NCBI RefSeq assembly: GCF_014199265.1
Contig: NZ_JACIJG010000001.1
Span: forward strand, 404,946-468,945
Direction of reading: 5' to 3'
Length of the DNA stretch: 64,000 nucleotides
Source of the DNA: Brucella daejeonensis
GTDB taxonomy: Bacteria; Pseudomonadota; Alphaproteobacteria; Rhizobiales; Rhizobiaceae
The notes under the pieces are model-generated. The model ran no database searches. It was not told where the DNA came from and saw only the letters and a list, made by a program, of their open reading frames with translations. A program made the position numbers and the translations under genes. Shown here one piece after another: positions 8,100 through 16,735 of this stretch. The number at the start of each line of letters is the position of its first letter. Position 1 is the first letter of the stretch.

Positions 8100-9941
8100 A
8101 TGGCTAGTGCAGTAAACAAAACGGCGTCCACGGCGGCGAGCAAGTACACCTACATCGATCACAAGTTCGACGTGGTGGTGGTCGGAGCCGGCGGCGCGGG
8201 CCTTCGTGCCACGCTCGGCATGGCCGAGCAGGGTCTCAAGACGGCCTGTATCACCAAGGTTTTCCCCACCCGTTCCCATACGGTCGCGGCACAGGGCGGC
8301 ATTGCCGCATCGCTGCGCAATATGGGGCCGGATCATTGGCAGTGGCATATGTTCGATACCGTCAAGGGATCGGACTGGCTGGGCGATACCGACGCGATGG
8401 AATATCTGGCGCGTGAAGCGCCGGCCGCCGTCTACGAGCTTGAGCATTATGGCGTGCCGTTCTCGCGCACCGAAGAGGGCAAGATCTATCAGCGTCCCTT
8501 CGGCGGTCACATGCAGAATTTCGGCGACGGCCCGGCTGTGCAGCGCACCTGTGCCGCTGCCGACCGTACCGGTCACGCGATCCTGCACACGCTTTACGGC
8601 CAGTCGCTCAGGAACAACGCGCAGTTCTTCATCGAATATTTCGCGCTCGACCTGATCATGACCGACGGTGTGTGCACCGGCGTCGTGGCGTGGAACCTGG
8701 ATGACGGCACGATCCATCGCTTCTCCGCCAAGATGGTGGTTCTGGCGACGGGCGGTTATGGCCGCGCCTTTTTCTCCGCAACCTCGGCCCATACCTGCAC
8801 CGGCGACGGCGGCGGCATGGTGGCGCGCGCCGGTCTGCCGCTTCAGGACATGGAATTCGTGCAGTTCCATCCGACCGGAATTTACGGCGCTGGCTGCCTC
8901 ATCACCGAGGGCGCGCGCGGCGAAGGCGGTTACCTGGTCAATTCCGAAGGCGAGCGCTTCATGGAGCGTTATGCACCATCGGCCAAGGACCTTGCCTCGC
9001 GTGACGTCGTCTCGCGCTGCATGACCATGGAAATCCGCGCCGGTCGCGGCGTGGGCAAGAACAAGGATCACATCTTCCTGCATCTCGACCATCTCGATCC
9101 GGCGGTGCTGCAAGAACGCCTGCCGGGTATTTCCGAATCGGCCAAGATTTTCGCGGGCGTCGATGTGACCAAGGAACCGATCCCGGTCATCCCGACGGTT
9201 CACTACAATATGGGCGGCATCCCGACCAATTACTGGGGCGAAGTGCTGAACCCGACGCCGGAAGATCCCGACCGCGTCCAGCCCGGCCTGATGGCCGTTG
9301 GCGAAGCCGGTTGCGCTTCGGTGCACGGTGCGAACCGTCTCGGCTCCAATTCTCTGATCGATCTGGTGGTGTTTGGCCGCGCGGCTGCAATCCGCGCCGG
9401 TCAGGTCATCGATCGCGATGCGAAAATCCCGGACATCAACGAAGTTGCCTGCGAAAAGATCATGGATCGCTTCGACCGCCTGCGCCATGCCAACGGCTCG
9501 ACGCCGACGGCCAGCTTGCGCGAAAAGATGCAGCGCACGATGCAGGAAGACGCTGCTGTGTTCCGCACGTCGGAATCGCTCCAGCAGGGTTGCGAGCGCA
9601 TGGAAAAGATCTGGCACGAACTGCCGGACATCAAGGTCACCGACCGCTCCATGATCTGGAACTCCGATCTCGTTGAGACGCTGGAGCTGGAAAACCTCAT
9701 GGCCAACGCGATCACCACGGTGGTGTCGGCGGAGGCTCGTCACGAAAGCCGTGGCGCCCATGCGCGTGAGGATTTCCCTGACCGCAACGATGCCGAATGG
9801 CGCAAGCACACCCTGTCCTGGCTGTCGCCGGACGGCAAGGTGAAGCTTGGCTATCGCGCCGTTCACCTCGATCCGTTGACCACGGAAGAGGAAGGCGGCA
9901 TCAGCCTCGCCAAGATTGCGCCCAAGAAGCGCGTTTACTGA
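8100..9941 (+). CDS. sdhA: Succinate dehydrogenase flavoprotein subunit
   Basis: Catalytic subunit that oxidises succinate to fumarate, on the cytoplasmic face. 613 residues, normal length. FAD-binding [10 protein letters not shown] at ~26-35; covalent-FAD histidine at residue 60 in [13 protein letters not shown]; substrate-site residues in [21 protein letters not shown]; the [19 protein letters not shown] block and the C-terminal [20 protein letters not shown]. It starts 8 nt after sdhD with GGAGG shortly upstream. Confidence 0.98.
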   Translation: MASAVNKTASTAASKYTYIDHKFDVVVVGAGGAGLRATLGMAEQGLKTACITKVFPTRSHTVAAQGGIAASLRNMGPDHWQWHMFDTVKGSDWLGDTDAMEYLAREAPAAVYELEHYGVPFSRTEEGKIYQRPFGGHMQNFGDGPAVQRTCAAADRTGHAILHTLYGQSLRNNAQFFIEYFALDLIMTDGVCTGVVAWNLDDGTIHRFSAKMVVLATGGYGRAFFSATSAHTCTGDGGGMVARAGLPLQDMEFVQFHPTGIYGAGCLITEGARGEGGYLVNSEGERFMERYAPSAKDLASRDVVSRCMTMEIRAGRGVGKNKDHIFLHLDHLDPAVLQERLPGISESAKIFAGVDVTKEPIPVIPTVHYNMGGIPTNYWGEVLNPTPEDPDRVQPGLMAVGEAGCASVHGANRLGSNSLIDLVVFGRAAAIRAGQVIDRDAKIPDINEVACEKIMDRFDRLRHANGSTPTASLREKMQRTMQEDAAVFRTSESLQQGCERMEKIWHELPDIKVTDRSMIWNSDLVETLELENLMANAITTVVSAEARHESRGAHAREDFPDRNDAEWRKHTLSWLSPDGKVKLGYRAVHLDPLTTEEEGGISLAKIAPKKRVY

Positions 9942-9956
9942 TTAGGGGAAAGAGCA

Positions 9957-10736
9957 ATGGTTGAACTCGCACTTCCCAAGAATTCCCGCGTCCAGGAAGG
10001 CAAGACCTGGCCGCGTCCTGATGGCGCCAGCCATGTCACGGAATTCCGTATCTATCGCTGGTCGCCGGATGACGACGCCAATCCGAGCATCGACACCTAT
10101 TATGTCGATCGCGACGATTGCGGCCCGATGGTTCTGGATGGTCTGCTCTATATCAAGAACAAGATCGACCCGACGCTGACGCTGCGCCGCTCGTGCCGCG
10201 AAGGCATTTGCGGTTCGTGCGCCATGAATATCGATGGCGCCAACACGCTGGCCTGCACCAAGGGCATGGACGACATCAAGGGCGCCATCAAGGTCTATCC
10301 GTTGCCGCATATGCCGGTGGTGAAGGACCTTGTGCCGGACCTCAACAATTTCTACGCCCAGCACCGTTCCATCGAGCCATGGCTCAAGACGGTTTCGCCG
10401 GAGCCGCAGAAGGAATGGCTGCAAAGCCATGAGGATCGCCAGAAGCTCGACGGTCTTTACGAATGCATCCTGTGCGCCTGCTGCTCGACCTCGTGCCCGA
10501 GCTACTGGTGGAACGGCGATCGTTATCTCGGCCCCGCCGTGCTGCTTCAGGCCTATCGCTGGCTGATCGACTCCAGAGACGAAGCCAAGGGCGAACGTCT
10601 CGACAATCTTGAAGATCCGTTCCGGCTTTATCGTTGCCACACCATCATGAACTGCGCGCAGACCTGCCCGAAGGGATTGAATCCGGCCAAGGCGATTGCC
10701 GAAATCAAGAAAATGATGGTCGAGCGCCGCGTGTAG
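9957..10736 (+). CDS. sdhB: Succinate dehydrogenase iron-sulfur subunit
   Basis: Electron-transfer subunit linking FAD to the quinone. 259 residues. The [2Fe-2S] ligands are Cys80, 85, 88 and 100 ([10 protein letters not shown]...LAC). The second domain begins with Cys170-x2-Cys173-x2-Cys176-x3-Cys180, and [18 protein letters not shown] provides the remaining ligands for the [4Fe-4S] and [3Fe-4S] clusters. GGGGAAAGAG precedes the ATG. The last 13 codons plus stop are repeated 139 bp downstream as a separate non-coding copy. Confidence 0.98.
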   Translation: MVELALPKNSRVQEGKTWPRPDGASHVTEFRIYRWSPDDDANPSIDTYYVDRDDCGPMVLDGLLYIKNKIDPTLTLRRSCREGICGSCAMNIDGANTLACTKGMDDIKGAIKVYPLPHMPVVKDLVPDLNNFYAQHRSIEPWLKTVSPEPQKEWLQSHEDRQKLDGLYECILCACCSTSCPSYWWNGDRYLGPAVLLQAYRWLIDSRDEAKGERLDNLEDPFRLYRCHTIMNCAQTCPKGLNPAKAIAEIKKMMVERRV

Positions 10737-10747
10737 TCGCGGCAATC
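10698..10747. repeat. Direct repeat, copy 1 (3' end of sdhB)
   Basis: 50 bp covering the last 13 sdhB codons (from the Ala codon GCC), the stop codon and 11 bp beyond. It includes a hairpin GCCGCG-TGTAGT-CGCGGC (10726-10743) with the stop codon in the loop, followed 11 nt later by a run of seven T. Matches copy 2 at 48 of 50 positions. Confidence 0.9.
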
Positions 10748-10836
10748 GCCTCTTTTTTTATGATCCCTGTCGCGCCGGGGCGCTCCACGCCTCTTGTTTA
10801 TTTCCCTGTCGGCCTGCGGCCTCCACGCCTCTTGTA

Positions 10837-10886
10837 GCCGAAATCAAGAAGATGATGGTCGAACGCCGCGTGTAGTCGCGGCAATC
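10837..10886. repeat. Direct repeat, copy 2 (detached sdhB tail)
   Basis: Same 50 bp as 10698-10747 with two differences (10711 A versus G; 10724 G versus A). Both differences fall at third codon positions and would be synonymous (Lys, Glu), although this copy has no reading frame attached. Confidence 0.9.
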
Positions 10887-10905
10887 ACTGTCCGCCCGGA
10901 TTTGT

Positions 10906-10935
10906 AAAGGGGAAGGCTTTGACTTTCCCCTTTTT
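10906..10935 (+). terminator. Intrinsic terminator of the sdh operon
   Basis: AAAGGGGAA (10906-10914), ~10-nt loop, TTCCCCTTT and further T. It lies beyond the second tail copy. Confidence 0.8.
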
Positions 10936-11038
10936 CGTTACGTTTGACTACAACCACCATGCTTGGCCATGTGGGCTTGACCTTTGCCCTCATGCCGATA
11001 TTTCATTGGATAATGACTAGCGTAAAGGTGGTGCTTTC

Positions 11039-11410
11039 ATGCTCGATCATATCGGTTTCAACATTTCCAGCATGCCCAGATCGCGTGCCTTTTATGATGC
11101 TGCGCTGGCTCCTCTTGGCATCTCGCGGGCCATGGAATTCGGTGATTGGGTCGGCTATGGGCGTAACGGAAAGCCGGAATTCTGGATCGGCAAGCAGAAG
11201 GGCGCGAAGCTCGACGGTGTCCTGCACGTCGCTTTTTCGGCCGGAACGCGTTCCGAGGTCCACCGCTTCTACGATGCCGCCCTTGCCGCAGGCGGTGCGG
11301 ATAATGGCAAGCCGGGCCTGCGCGCCGATTACCATCCCGATTATTACGCAGCCTTCGTTATCGACCCGGACGGCCACAATATCGAAGCGGTCTGTCATTT
11401 GCCGGAATGA
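11039..11410 (+). CDS. VOC-superfamily (glyoxalase-like) protein
   Basis: Small metalloenzyme-type protein of the vicinal oxygen chelate fold; specific reaction unknown. 123 residues with two beta-alpha-beta-beta-beta modules: MLDHIGFNISSMPRSRAFYDAAL at the start, LHVAFSAGTRSEVHRFYDAAL in the middle, and DPDGHNIEAVCH at the end. Candidate metal ligands are His4, the histidine in LHVAF and the Glu in NIEAV. GGTGGTGCTTTC precedes the ATG. It is followed directly by a terminator and stands alone. Confidence 0.85.
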   Translation: MLDHIGFNISSMPRSRAFYDAALAPLGISRAMEFGDWVGYGRNGKPEFWIGKQKGAKLDGVLHVAFSAGTRSEVHRFYDAALAAGGADNGKPGLRADYHPDYYAAFVIDPDGHNIEAVCHLPE

Positions 11411-11413
11411 GAA

Positions 11414-11438
11414 AGCGGGCTTGCGCCCGCTCATTTTT
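11414..11438 (+). terminator. Intrinsic terminator after the VOC gene
   Basis: AGCGGGC, TTGC loop, GCCCGCT, then CATTTTT. It lies between convergent genes. Confidence 0.8.
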
Positions 11439-11454
11439 CATAGTTCGCCTATTT

Positions 11455-11964
11455 CTACCGTGCCTTGAAGTCGAAGACCAATACGCCGTTTTCTTCGGCA
11501 AGAAGCGGCCCGACGAAATCCTTAAACTTCTGATGGGCTGGATCGTAGAATTTCGGGTCGGTCACCACTGGTGTGCCAACATAGTAGTTCCGGTCGCCTT
11601 CGGAGCGAAAGGTGACAATAAAAGCTTCCTGAAAATCGTGATCCACGCCTTCGCCGCTTATTTGCGAACCGGCCTCGATTCGCTGAATATAGGGCTTTCC
11701 GTTTCTCTTTGCCTGATTCTCAAGAGCGAGGAACCGTTCCCGGGCTTCCTTGATTTGAGCCGGGCTAGTCGTTTCCTTATATTTGAAGAGAACGATGTGC
11801 TGGATGGCGCCCGGCTTATAATCCGAAGCGGTAAACGCATGGGTGCCAATAGCTCTCTGATCATTGTCAAGAGATGTTCTGATGTTTCCTGTTTCAGAAT
11901 AAGCGAAAGAAGAAGTGAATAATGTCATGGATATAATTGCCGAGTAAATAAGCCTATTTTTCAT
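11455..11964 (-). CDS. Exported stress-responsive A/B-barrel (Dabb) protein
   Basis: 169 residues. The N-terminal ~22 residues are a signal peptide (MKNRLIYSAIISMTLFTSS, then FAYSETG), so the protein is predicted periplasmic. From ~52 it matches the Dabb domain: GAIQHIVLFKYKETTSPAQIKEARERFLAL, then HDFQEAFIVTFRSEGDRNYYVGTPVV and the closing DFKAR. Such domains form dimeric ferredoxin-like barrels; function here unknown. The upstream ~100 bp (11965-12070) are markedly AT-rich compared with the rest of the window, and codon use looks less GC-biased, which may indicate acquisition from elsewhere. Confidence 0.75.
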   Translation of the reverse strand: MKNRLIYSAIISMTLFTSSFAYSETGNIRTSLDNDQRAIGTHAFTASDYKPGAIQHIVLFKYKETTSPAQIKEARERFLALENQAKRNGKPYIQRIEAGSQISGEGVDHDFQEAFIVTFRSEGDRNYYVGTPVVTDPKFYDPAHQKFKDFVGPLLAEENGVLVFDFKAR

Positions 11965-12076
11965 TTACAATATCCTGCTAAAAAATAATACAAATATTTC
12001 TATAAGAACGCTTTTGTTTTTACAGAAAGTAATTCACTCTATCTTTTTTCTTTATTCCTGAAAACTCGCGAAGATA

Positions 12077-12096
12077 GGGAGTAGAAAACTACTCCC
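12077..12096 (-). terminator. Hairpin downstream of osmC
   Basis: GGGAGTAG, AAAA, CTACTCCC: perfect 8-bp stem, 15 nt beyond the osmC stop. The U-run is weak, so termination may be partial. Confidence 0.5.
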
Positions 12097-12111
12097 TGAA
12101 AATTGTTGGAG

Positions 12112-12549
12112 TTAGGCCAGCCTGGCATCCAGCGTCACTTCAATGGCGCCCAGTGCTTTCGAAAGCGGGCAGGACTGTTTGGCCTTGTTGGCGAGGGCTT
12201 CGAAATCCTCGACCGAGATTCCGGGAATGGCGGCGTTGAGCGTCAGCGCGCTGCGGCTGATTTCGAAACCGCCGCCCTCCGCGGGACCAATCTTGACGGT
12301 GGCTGTCGCTTCGAGCTTTTCCGCCGGCGTCCCGTGCTCGGCCAGAAATGCGGAAAGCTGCATGGCGAAGCAGCCGGCATGTGCCGCGCCCAGAAGTTCT
12401 TCCGGATTGGTGCCCGAACGTCCGCTTTCATCGACAAAACGCCCCTTGAAATCATAGGGAAGGTCCTTCAGCGCACCGCTTTGCGTATCGAGGGTGCCCT
12501 TGCCTTCCTTCAGCGTGCCTTGCCAGACGGCGGTTGCTTTTCTGTCCAT
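12112..12549 (-). CDS. osmC: OsmC-family peroxiredoxin
   Basis: Thiol-dependent peroxidase that reduces organic hydroperoxides. 145 residues, typical OsmC length. The peroxidatic cysteine is Cys60 in GAAHAGCFAM and the resolving cysteine is Cys127 in KQSCPLSKAL; the partner Arg/Glu motifs (GRFVDESGRSGTNPEELL) also fit. OsmC versus Ohr: the YDFKGRFVDESG N-terminal block fits the OsmC subfamily better. Monocistronic on the minus strand. No regulator gene of the OhrR type adjoins it. Confidence 0.88.
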   Translation of the reverse strand: MDRKATAVWQGTLKEGKGTLDTQSGALKDLPYDFKGRFVDESGRSGTNPEELLGAAHAGCFAMQLSAFLAEHGTPAEKLEATATVKIGPAEGGGFEISRSALTLNAAIPGISVEDFEALANKAKQSCPLSKALGAIEVTLDARLA

Positions 12550-12626
12550 GAGACGCTCTCCTCTCGGTTGGGATTTCGTTTCCGATATAGGGCGCGGAGG
12601 GAACGGGTCCAGCGATCAGCCAGAAT

Positions 12627-13871
12627 TCAAATGGACTGTCCTTTCAACAGGCGTGGCGTATCGCCGGAAAGACCGGCGGCCTGCTTGATGAAGAAGGATT
12701 TCAGCGTCGGGACACGGTCGACGAGGCCCAGACCGATATCGCGGATCGAGCGCACCGCCGGATTGTCGTTGGAGAAAAGCCTGGTCAGGATATCGGTCGT
12801 GACGCCCATCTGCACGATGTCGAAGCGTCGCCACGACTGATAGCGCTCAAGCGCGGCAAAGGAACCGATGTCGAGACCGAGGCGATCGGTTTCGACCACG
12901 ACTTCGGCAATCGCCGCCGCATCGCGGAACCCGAGATTGAGGCCCTGGCCTGCAATGGGGTGGATGCGGTGGGCGGCATCGCCGACCAGTACGAAGCGCG
13001 GCTTCACGAATTCACGCGCAAGTGTCAGCCCGAGCGGGAAGGCCCGGCGCGGGCCCTCGACATGCAGGGCGCCGAGGCGGTGACCGAAGCGCTGTTCCAG
13101 TTCCGCCTCGAAAACGAAATCATCCTCCCGGATGAGGCGTTCGGCGTCTGCGGTGCGTTCGGTCCAGACGAGCGAACTGCGATTGCCCTTGAGCGGAAGA
13201 ATGGCAAAAGGACCCGCTGGCAGGAAATGCTCGTCGGCGCGGCCGCCATGCGGGCGTTCGTGACTGACATTGCAGACGATGCCGGACTGGCCATAGTCCC
13301 AGTTGACTGTCTTGATGCCCGCAAGATCGCGCAGGCGCGAGCGCGCGCCGTCCGCCGCTATCAGCAGGCGCGTTTCAAGCGTGTTGCCATTGGAGAGCGT
13401 AACCGTCACGTTCTCGGGCAGGGTGGTGAAACTTTCCACGCTGACCGCTTCCAGAAAAGCGATGCCAAGCGCATCGGCCTTGTTGTGAAGGGCGGTGTTG
13501 AGCACCCGGTTTTCGACCATGTGGGCGAAAGGTTCGCCGGGCTCCACTTCGCCTTCGAAGGTGAGAAATACCGGGCGTACCGGATCGGATGTACGGGAGT
13601 CGGTAATTACCATTTCCGTGATGGGCTGGGCTTCGGGAAGGATTTCCTGCCAGCAGCCGAGCCGATCGAGCATACGCGAGGCGGCTGCGGCGATGGAGGA
13701 CGCGCGCGGATCGTTCTTCCACGCCCCGGCCGGGGCGCCGTCGATCACGGTGACGGAAAGGTGCGGCGCTGCCGATTTGATCGCAACCGCCGTGACCAGC
13801 CCCACATAGCCGCCGCCCGCAATCACCACATCGTTACCGCGTGCTGCTTCCTGCTTGTTTCGGCCAGCCAT
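12627..13871 (-). CDS. UbiH/UbiF/COQ6-family FAD-dependent hydroxylase
   Basis: Flavin monooxygenase of the family that hydroxylates the ubiquinone ring. 414 residues from the ATG at 13871, preceded by AAGGAA 6 nt upstream; ATGs 48 and 24 nt further up lack this spacing. Rossmann motif VVIAGGGYVGL near the N-terminus, the middle motif LIAADGARSRLRD and the FAD/ribityl motif FVLVGDAAHRIHPIAGQGLNLGFRD (~290-315). Which ring position it hydroxylates cannot be told from sequence. Divergent from tesB. Confidence 0.9.
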   Translation of the reverse strand: MAGRNKQEAARGNDVVIAGGGYVGLVTAVAIKSAAPHLSVTVIDGAPAGAWKNDPRASSIAAAASRMLDRLGCWQEILPEAQPITEMVITDSRTSDPVRPVFLTFEGEVEPGEPFAHMVENRVLNTALHNKADALGIAFLEAVSVESFTTLPENVTVTLSNGNTLETRLLIAADGARSRLRDLAGIKTVNWDYGQSGIVCNVSHERPHGGRADEHFLPAGPFAILPLKGNRSSLVWTERTADAERLIREDDFVFEAELEQRFGHRLGALHVEGPRRAFPLGLTLAREFVKPRFVLVGDAAHRIHPIAGQGLNLGFRDAAAIAEVVVETDRLGLDIGSFAALERYQSWRRFDIVQMGVTTDILTRLFSNDNPAVRSIRDIGLGLVDRVPTLKSFFIKQAAGLSGDTPRLLKGQSI

Positions 13872-14089
13872 CGTCATTTCCTTTCGAGAATCCATCTCAC
13901 CAGCGGTGTTTTGGCACATATCGCCGTTCAGGGAACCCTATATTTTGCCGCGGCGCGAATCCGGCCTCTCTTCGCGAAGCGGGAATTGCCCCGGTGACGG
14001 CACTTTTCCCGCGCGGTTCTTGACAGGCTCCGATGCTCCGGCCCAAACATGCACCCAGGATATATATGGTTGCAGGAGACAGGCTGTCC

Positions 14090-15004
14090 ATGACCGATCA
14101 GGAAAAGCCCAGCCGGGAAAAAACGGAAATTCAGACCGGAGCCATGCGCGAGCTCCTTTCCATTCTCGATCTGGAAACGCTCGAGGTCGATCTTTTCCGC
14201 GGCAACAGCCCGCAGGTCGGCTGGCAACGGGTGTTCGGAGGGCAGGTGATCGGACAGGCGCTGATCGCGGCGCAGCGCACGGTCGATCCGCAGCGTCACG
14301 TCCACTCTCTCCATGCCTATTTCGTGCGGCCCGGCGATCCGGCAATACCCATCATCTATGAGGTGGACCGCATTCGTGACGGTTCGAGCTTCACCACGCG
14401 ACACGTTCTGGCCAAGCAGCACGGCAAGGCGATCTTCTCCCTTTCCGCTTCGTTTCAGGTTGACGAGGGCGGGCTCGACCATCAGCGCCCTTTGCCGGAA
14501 GGACTGCCGCAGCCCGAGCAGCTTGTCGGCGAACGCGAACTCAAGGAACAATATCTTCATATGGCGCCAGCCAATGTGCGCAAATACTGGGAGCGCGAAC
14601 GGCCCATCGAAATCAAGCCGGTGTCGCTTACGCATTATTTCTCTCGCGAGAAGCTTGAGCCGGTCCAGCACGTCTGGGTCAGGGCGACCGGCATCGTCCC
14701 CGACGACCGCGCGCTTCAGGCGGCCATCCTTGCCTATCTTTCGGATATGACCCTGCTCGATACTTCGCTGCATCCCCATGGCCGCACGATTTTCGACCGG
14801 GACCTTCAGGTTGCCAGCCTCGATCATGCCATGTGGTTCCATCGTCCGTGCAGGCTGGACGACTGGCTGCTCTATACGCAGGACACGCCGAGCGCTTCCG
14901 GCGCGCGCGGCTTCAATCGAGGTGCGTTCTATACGCGTGACGGCGTCTTGATTGCATCGGTAGCCCAGGAAGGATTGATCCGTGTGCACGATAAGCAGAA
15001 ATGA
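14090..15004 (+). CDS. tesB: Acyl-CoA thioesterase II
   Basis: Hydrolyses medium- and long-chain acyl-CoA. 304 residues form the double hot-dog fold: first half with GGQVIGQALIAAQRTVDP and HSLHAYFVRPGDP (substrate-tunnel residues), second half with LAYLSDMTLLDTSLHPHG and SLDHAMWFHRP, which holds the catalytic Asp; Gln and Thr/Ser partners lie in VHDKQK-preceding motif ASVAQEGLIR. Two starts are possible: ATG 14066 (AGGA 5 nt upstream) and ATG 14090 (GGAG 11 nt upstream). I prefer 14090 because family similarity begins only after it. Confidence 0.92.
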   Translation: MTDQEKPSREKTEIQTGAMRELLSILDLETLEVDLFRGNSPQVGWQRVFGGQVIGQALIAAQRTVDPQRHVHSLHAYFVRPGDPAIPIIYEVDRIRDGSSFTTRHVLAKQHGKAIFSLSASFQVDEGGLDHQRPLPEGLPQPEQLVGERELKEQYLHMAPANVRKYWERERPIEIKPVSLTHYFSREKLEPVQHVWVRATGIVPDDRALQAAILAYLSDMTLLDTSLHPHGRTIFDRDLQVASLDHAMWFHRPCRLDDWLLYTQDTPSASGARGFNRGAFYTRDGVLIASVAQEGLIRVHDKQK

Positions 15005-15167
15005 TCATTTATTAATCGCACGCTGTGAATCTGTATAAATTTTAGGCATTTTATGGCGGTGGCGTCGGGTGCGCATCTGATTGGCGCCGCCCATTGTTTC
15101 GGCTAATCCGGTCCGCAGATGCATTGATATCGAAAAAATCGTCGATAATTTACAGCTTTCCGTCAAT

Positions 15168-15183
15168 TGGCATGAATTTTGTT
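15168..15183 (+). promoter_or_regulatory. Sigma-54 promoter of amtB
   Basis: TGGCATGAATTTTGTT against the consensus TGGCACG-N4-TTGCW: the invariant GG at -24 and TTG at -12 have exact spacing; the one weak point is GT instead of GC at -12. Predicted transcription start ~15193, 58 nt before the amtB ATG. About 80-100 bp upstream lies GCGC-9-GCGC (15071-15087), only a poor match to an NtrC site. Confidence 0.6.
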
Positions 15184-15250
15184 TCTCTCTGTTTGAACCG
15201 GCCTATTCAGCGCAGTCGCGTTTGAAGCCGCCATTCGACGGAGATATTCG

Positions 15251-16546
15251 ATGCTCATAACAGGAAGAAACAAGCAAACGGCATTGGCGGCCCTGCCTGT
15301 GCTTTTCGCGATGGCCGGAACGGCAATGGCGCAGGACGCGTCCACGCCTGCGCTTGATACGGGCGATACGGCCTGGATGCTGACTTCAACCGCGCTCGTG
15401 TTGATGATGACCATACCGGGGCTGGCGCTGTTTTACGGCGGCATGGTGCGCAAGAAAAACGTGCTGTCGGTCGTGATGCAGAGCTTTGCCATTACCTGCC
15501 TCATGTCCATTCTCTGGATGGTTGCAGGTTACTCACTCGCCTTCACCGATGGCGGTTCGCTCAACTCCTACATTGGCGGTCTTTCCAAGGCATTCTTTTC
15601 CGGCGTGACCATGGAGTCGCTGAGCGGAACCACCCCGGAATATGTGTTCATCACTTTCCAGATGACCTTCGCCATCATCACGCCCGCGTTGATTGCCGGT
15701 TCCTTTGCCGAACGCCTGAAGTTTTCTTCCATGCTGGTCTTTCTGACCCTGTGGCTGTTCATCGTCTATATTCCGGTCGCGCACTGGGTCTGGGGCGGTG
15801 GCTTCATGGCATCTGACGGTGTGCTCGATTTCGCCGGCGGTACGGTCGTTCATATCAATGCCGGTGTTGCCGGTCTTGTCGCAGCACTCATCATCGGCAA
15901 GCGCGACGGATATGGCCACACCAACATGGCGCCGCACAATCTCGTCCTGTCGGTTATCGGCGCTGCTCTCTTGTGGGTGGGCTGGTTCGGTTTCAATGCC
16001 GGTTCCGCCGTCGGAGCCAATGCGCTTGCGGGCGTCGCGATGCTCAATACGCAGGTCGCGACCGCAGGCGCCGCCCTGGCCTGGATGTTCGTGGAATGGG
16101 CGATTGCAGGCAGGCCGAGCGTTCTCGGCATCATTTCGGGTGCTGTTGCCGGCCTTGTCGCCGTCACGCCCGCTGCCGGTTTCGTCAATCCGATGGGTGC
16201 GCTCATTATCGGCATTGTCGCCGGTGCGATCTGCTACCTTGCGGCGGTGAAGATCAAACATGCGCTCGGTTATGACGATTCGCTCGACGCCTTCGGCGTA
16301 CACGGCGTGGGCGGGTTTGTCGGTGCGGTGCTGACCGGGCTCTTTGCCGATGCCACGATCAATTCGGCGGGCGAGGGCGCGACCATGGGCAAGCAGTTCC
16401 TGGGTGCGGCCATCACTGTCATCTACACGGCTGTCGCGACTGCGATCATTCTCTATGCGGTCAAGGCCATTATGGGGTTGCGTCCCAGCAAGCAGGCCGA
16501 AATCGAGGGCCTCGATATCGCTTTGCACGGCGAGTCCGTTCAGTAG
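15251..16546 (+). CDS. amtB: Ammonium transporter AmtB
   Basis: Trimeric inner-membrane ammonium channel, used when nitrogen is scarce. 431 residues: cleavable signal peptide ending AMA|QD (~27), then 11 membrane helices. Amt family blocks: DTAWMLTSTALVLMMTIPGLALFYGGMVRKKN, FAGGTVVHINAGVAGLVAAL (pore His in VVHIN), LLWVGWFGFNAGSA and DAFGVHGVGGFVGAVLTG (second pore His). The usual partner glnK, encoding the PII protein that plugs the channel, is not upstream: only 246 bp separate tesB and amtB and they hold no PII ORF. A sigma-54 element lies upstream. Confidence 0.97.
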   Translation: MLITGRNKQTALAALPVLFAMAGTAMAQDASTPALDTGDTAWMLTSTALVLMMTIPGLALFYGGMVRKKNVLSVVMQSFAITCLMSILWMVAGYSLAFTDGGSLNSYIGGLSKAFFSGVTMESLSGTTPEYVFITFQMTFAIITPALIAGSFAERLKFSSMLVFLTLWLFIVYIPVAHWVWGGGFMASDGVLDFAGGTVVHINAGVAGLVAALIIGKRDGYGHTNMAPHNLVLSVIGAALLWVGWFGFNAGSAVGANALAGVAMLNTQVATAGAALAWMFVEWAIAGRPSVLGIISGAVAGLVAVTPAAGFVNPMGALIIGIVAGAICYLAAVKIKHALGYDDSLDAFGVHGVGGFVGAVLTGLFADATINSAGEGATMGKQFLGAAITVIYTAVATAIILYAVKAIMGLRPSKQAEIEGLDIALHGESVQ

Positions 16547-16565
16547 AACGGAGTTGTCCAAGAAG

Positions 16566-16593
16566 AAAAAGGCGCGGGAAACCGCGCCTTTTT
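16566..16593 (+). terminator. Intrinsic terminator after amtB
   Basis: AAAAAGGCGCGG, GAAA tetraloop, CCGCGCCTTTTT; 7-bp GC stem. Confidence 0.9.
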
Positions 16594-16631
16594 CATTTCT
16601 CAGGCGGGATCCGCCGTCGGCGGCCTGCATG

Positions 16632-16647
16632 GTTAATGGGGAATTAA
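16632..16647 (+). promoter_or_regulatory. CtrA box upstream of ftsK
   Basis: TTAA-TGGGGAA-TTAAC, an exact match to the alphaproteobacterial CtrA consensus TTAA-N7-TTAAC, continuing as TTAACCAT. The whole is also a palindrome (GGTTAAT..ATTAACC). It lies 89 bp before the ftsK ATG and after the amtB terminator. Confidence 0.65.
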
Positions 16648-16735
16648 CCATCCGGCGATTAGGATCGGGCCGATTCAGTGTGCCCGGAGCATTTCCGTTC
16701 CAGTGCGCGTATAAATTCGGTTCGGGACAGGCTAT

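Larger units (their letters stand above)
10737..11038. other. Region downstream of sdhB: duplication, terminator, no gene
   Basis: 302 bp. It contains the second copy of the sdhB tail, two copies of CCACGCCTCTTGT (near 10789 and 10823), the operon terminator at 10906-10935, and the upstream region of the VOC gene. No ORF with coding character. Confidence 0.6.

Noticed and set aside
11455..11964. Genomic island around the Dabb gene
   Set aside because: Only the upstream ~100 bp are clearly AT-rich. There is no integrase, tRNA or flanking repeat, so a single-gene acquisition at most.
15071..15087. NtrC site for the amtB promoter
   Set aside because: GCGC-9-GCGC has two changed bases and a spacing 2 bp longer than the known GCAC-7-GTGC pattern; too weak to call.
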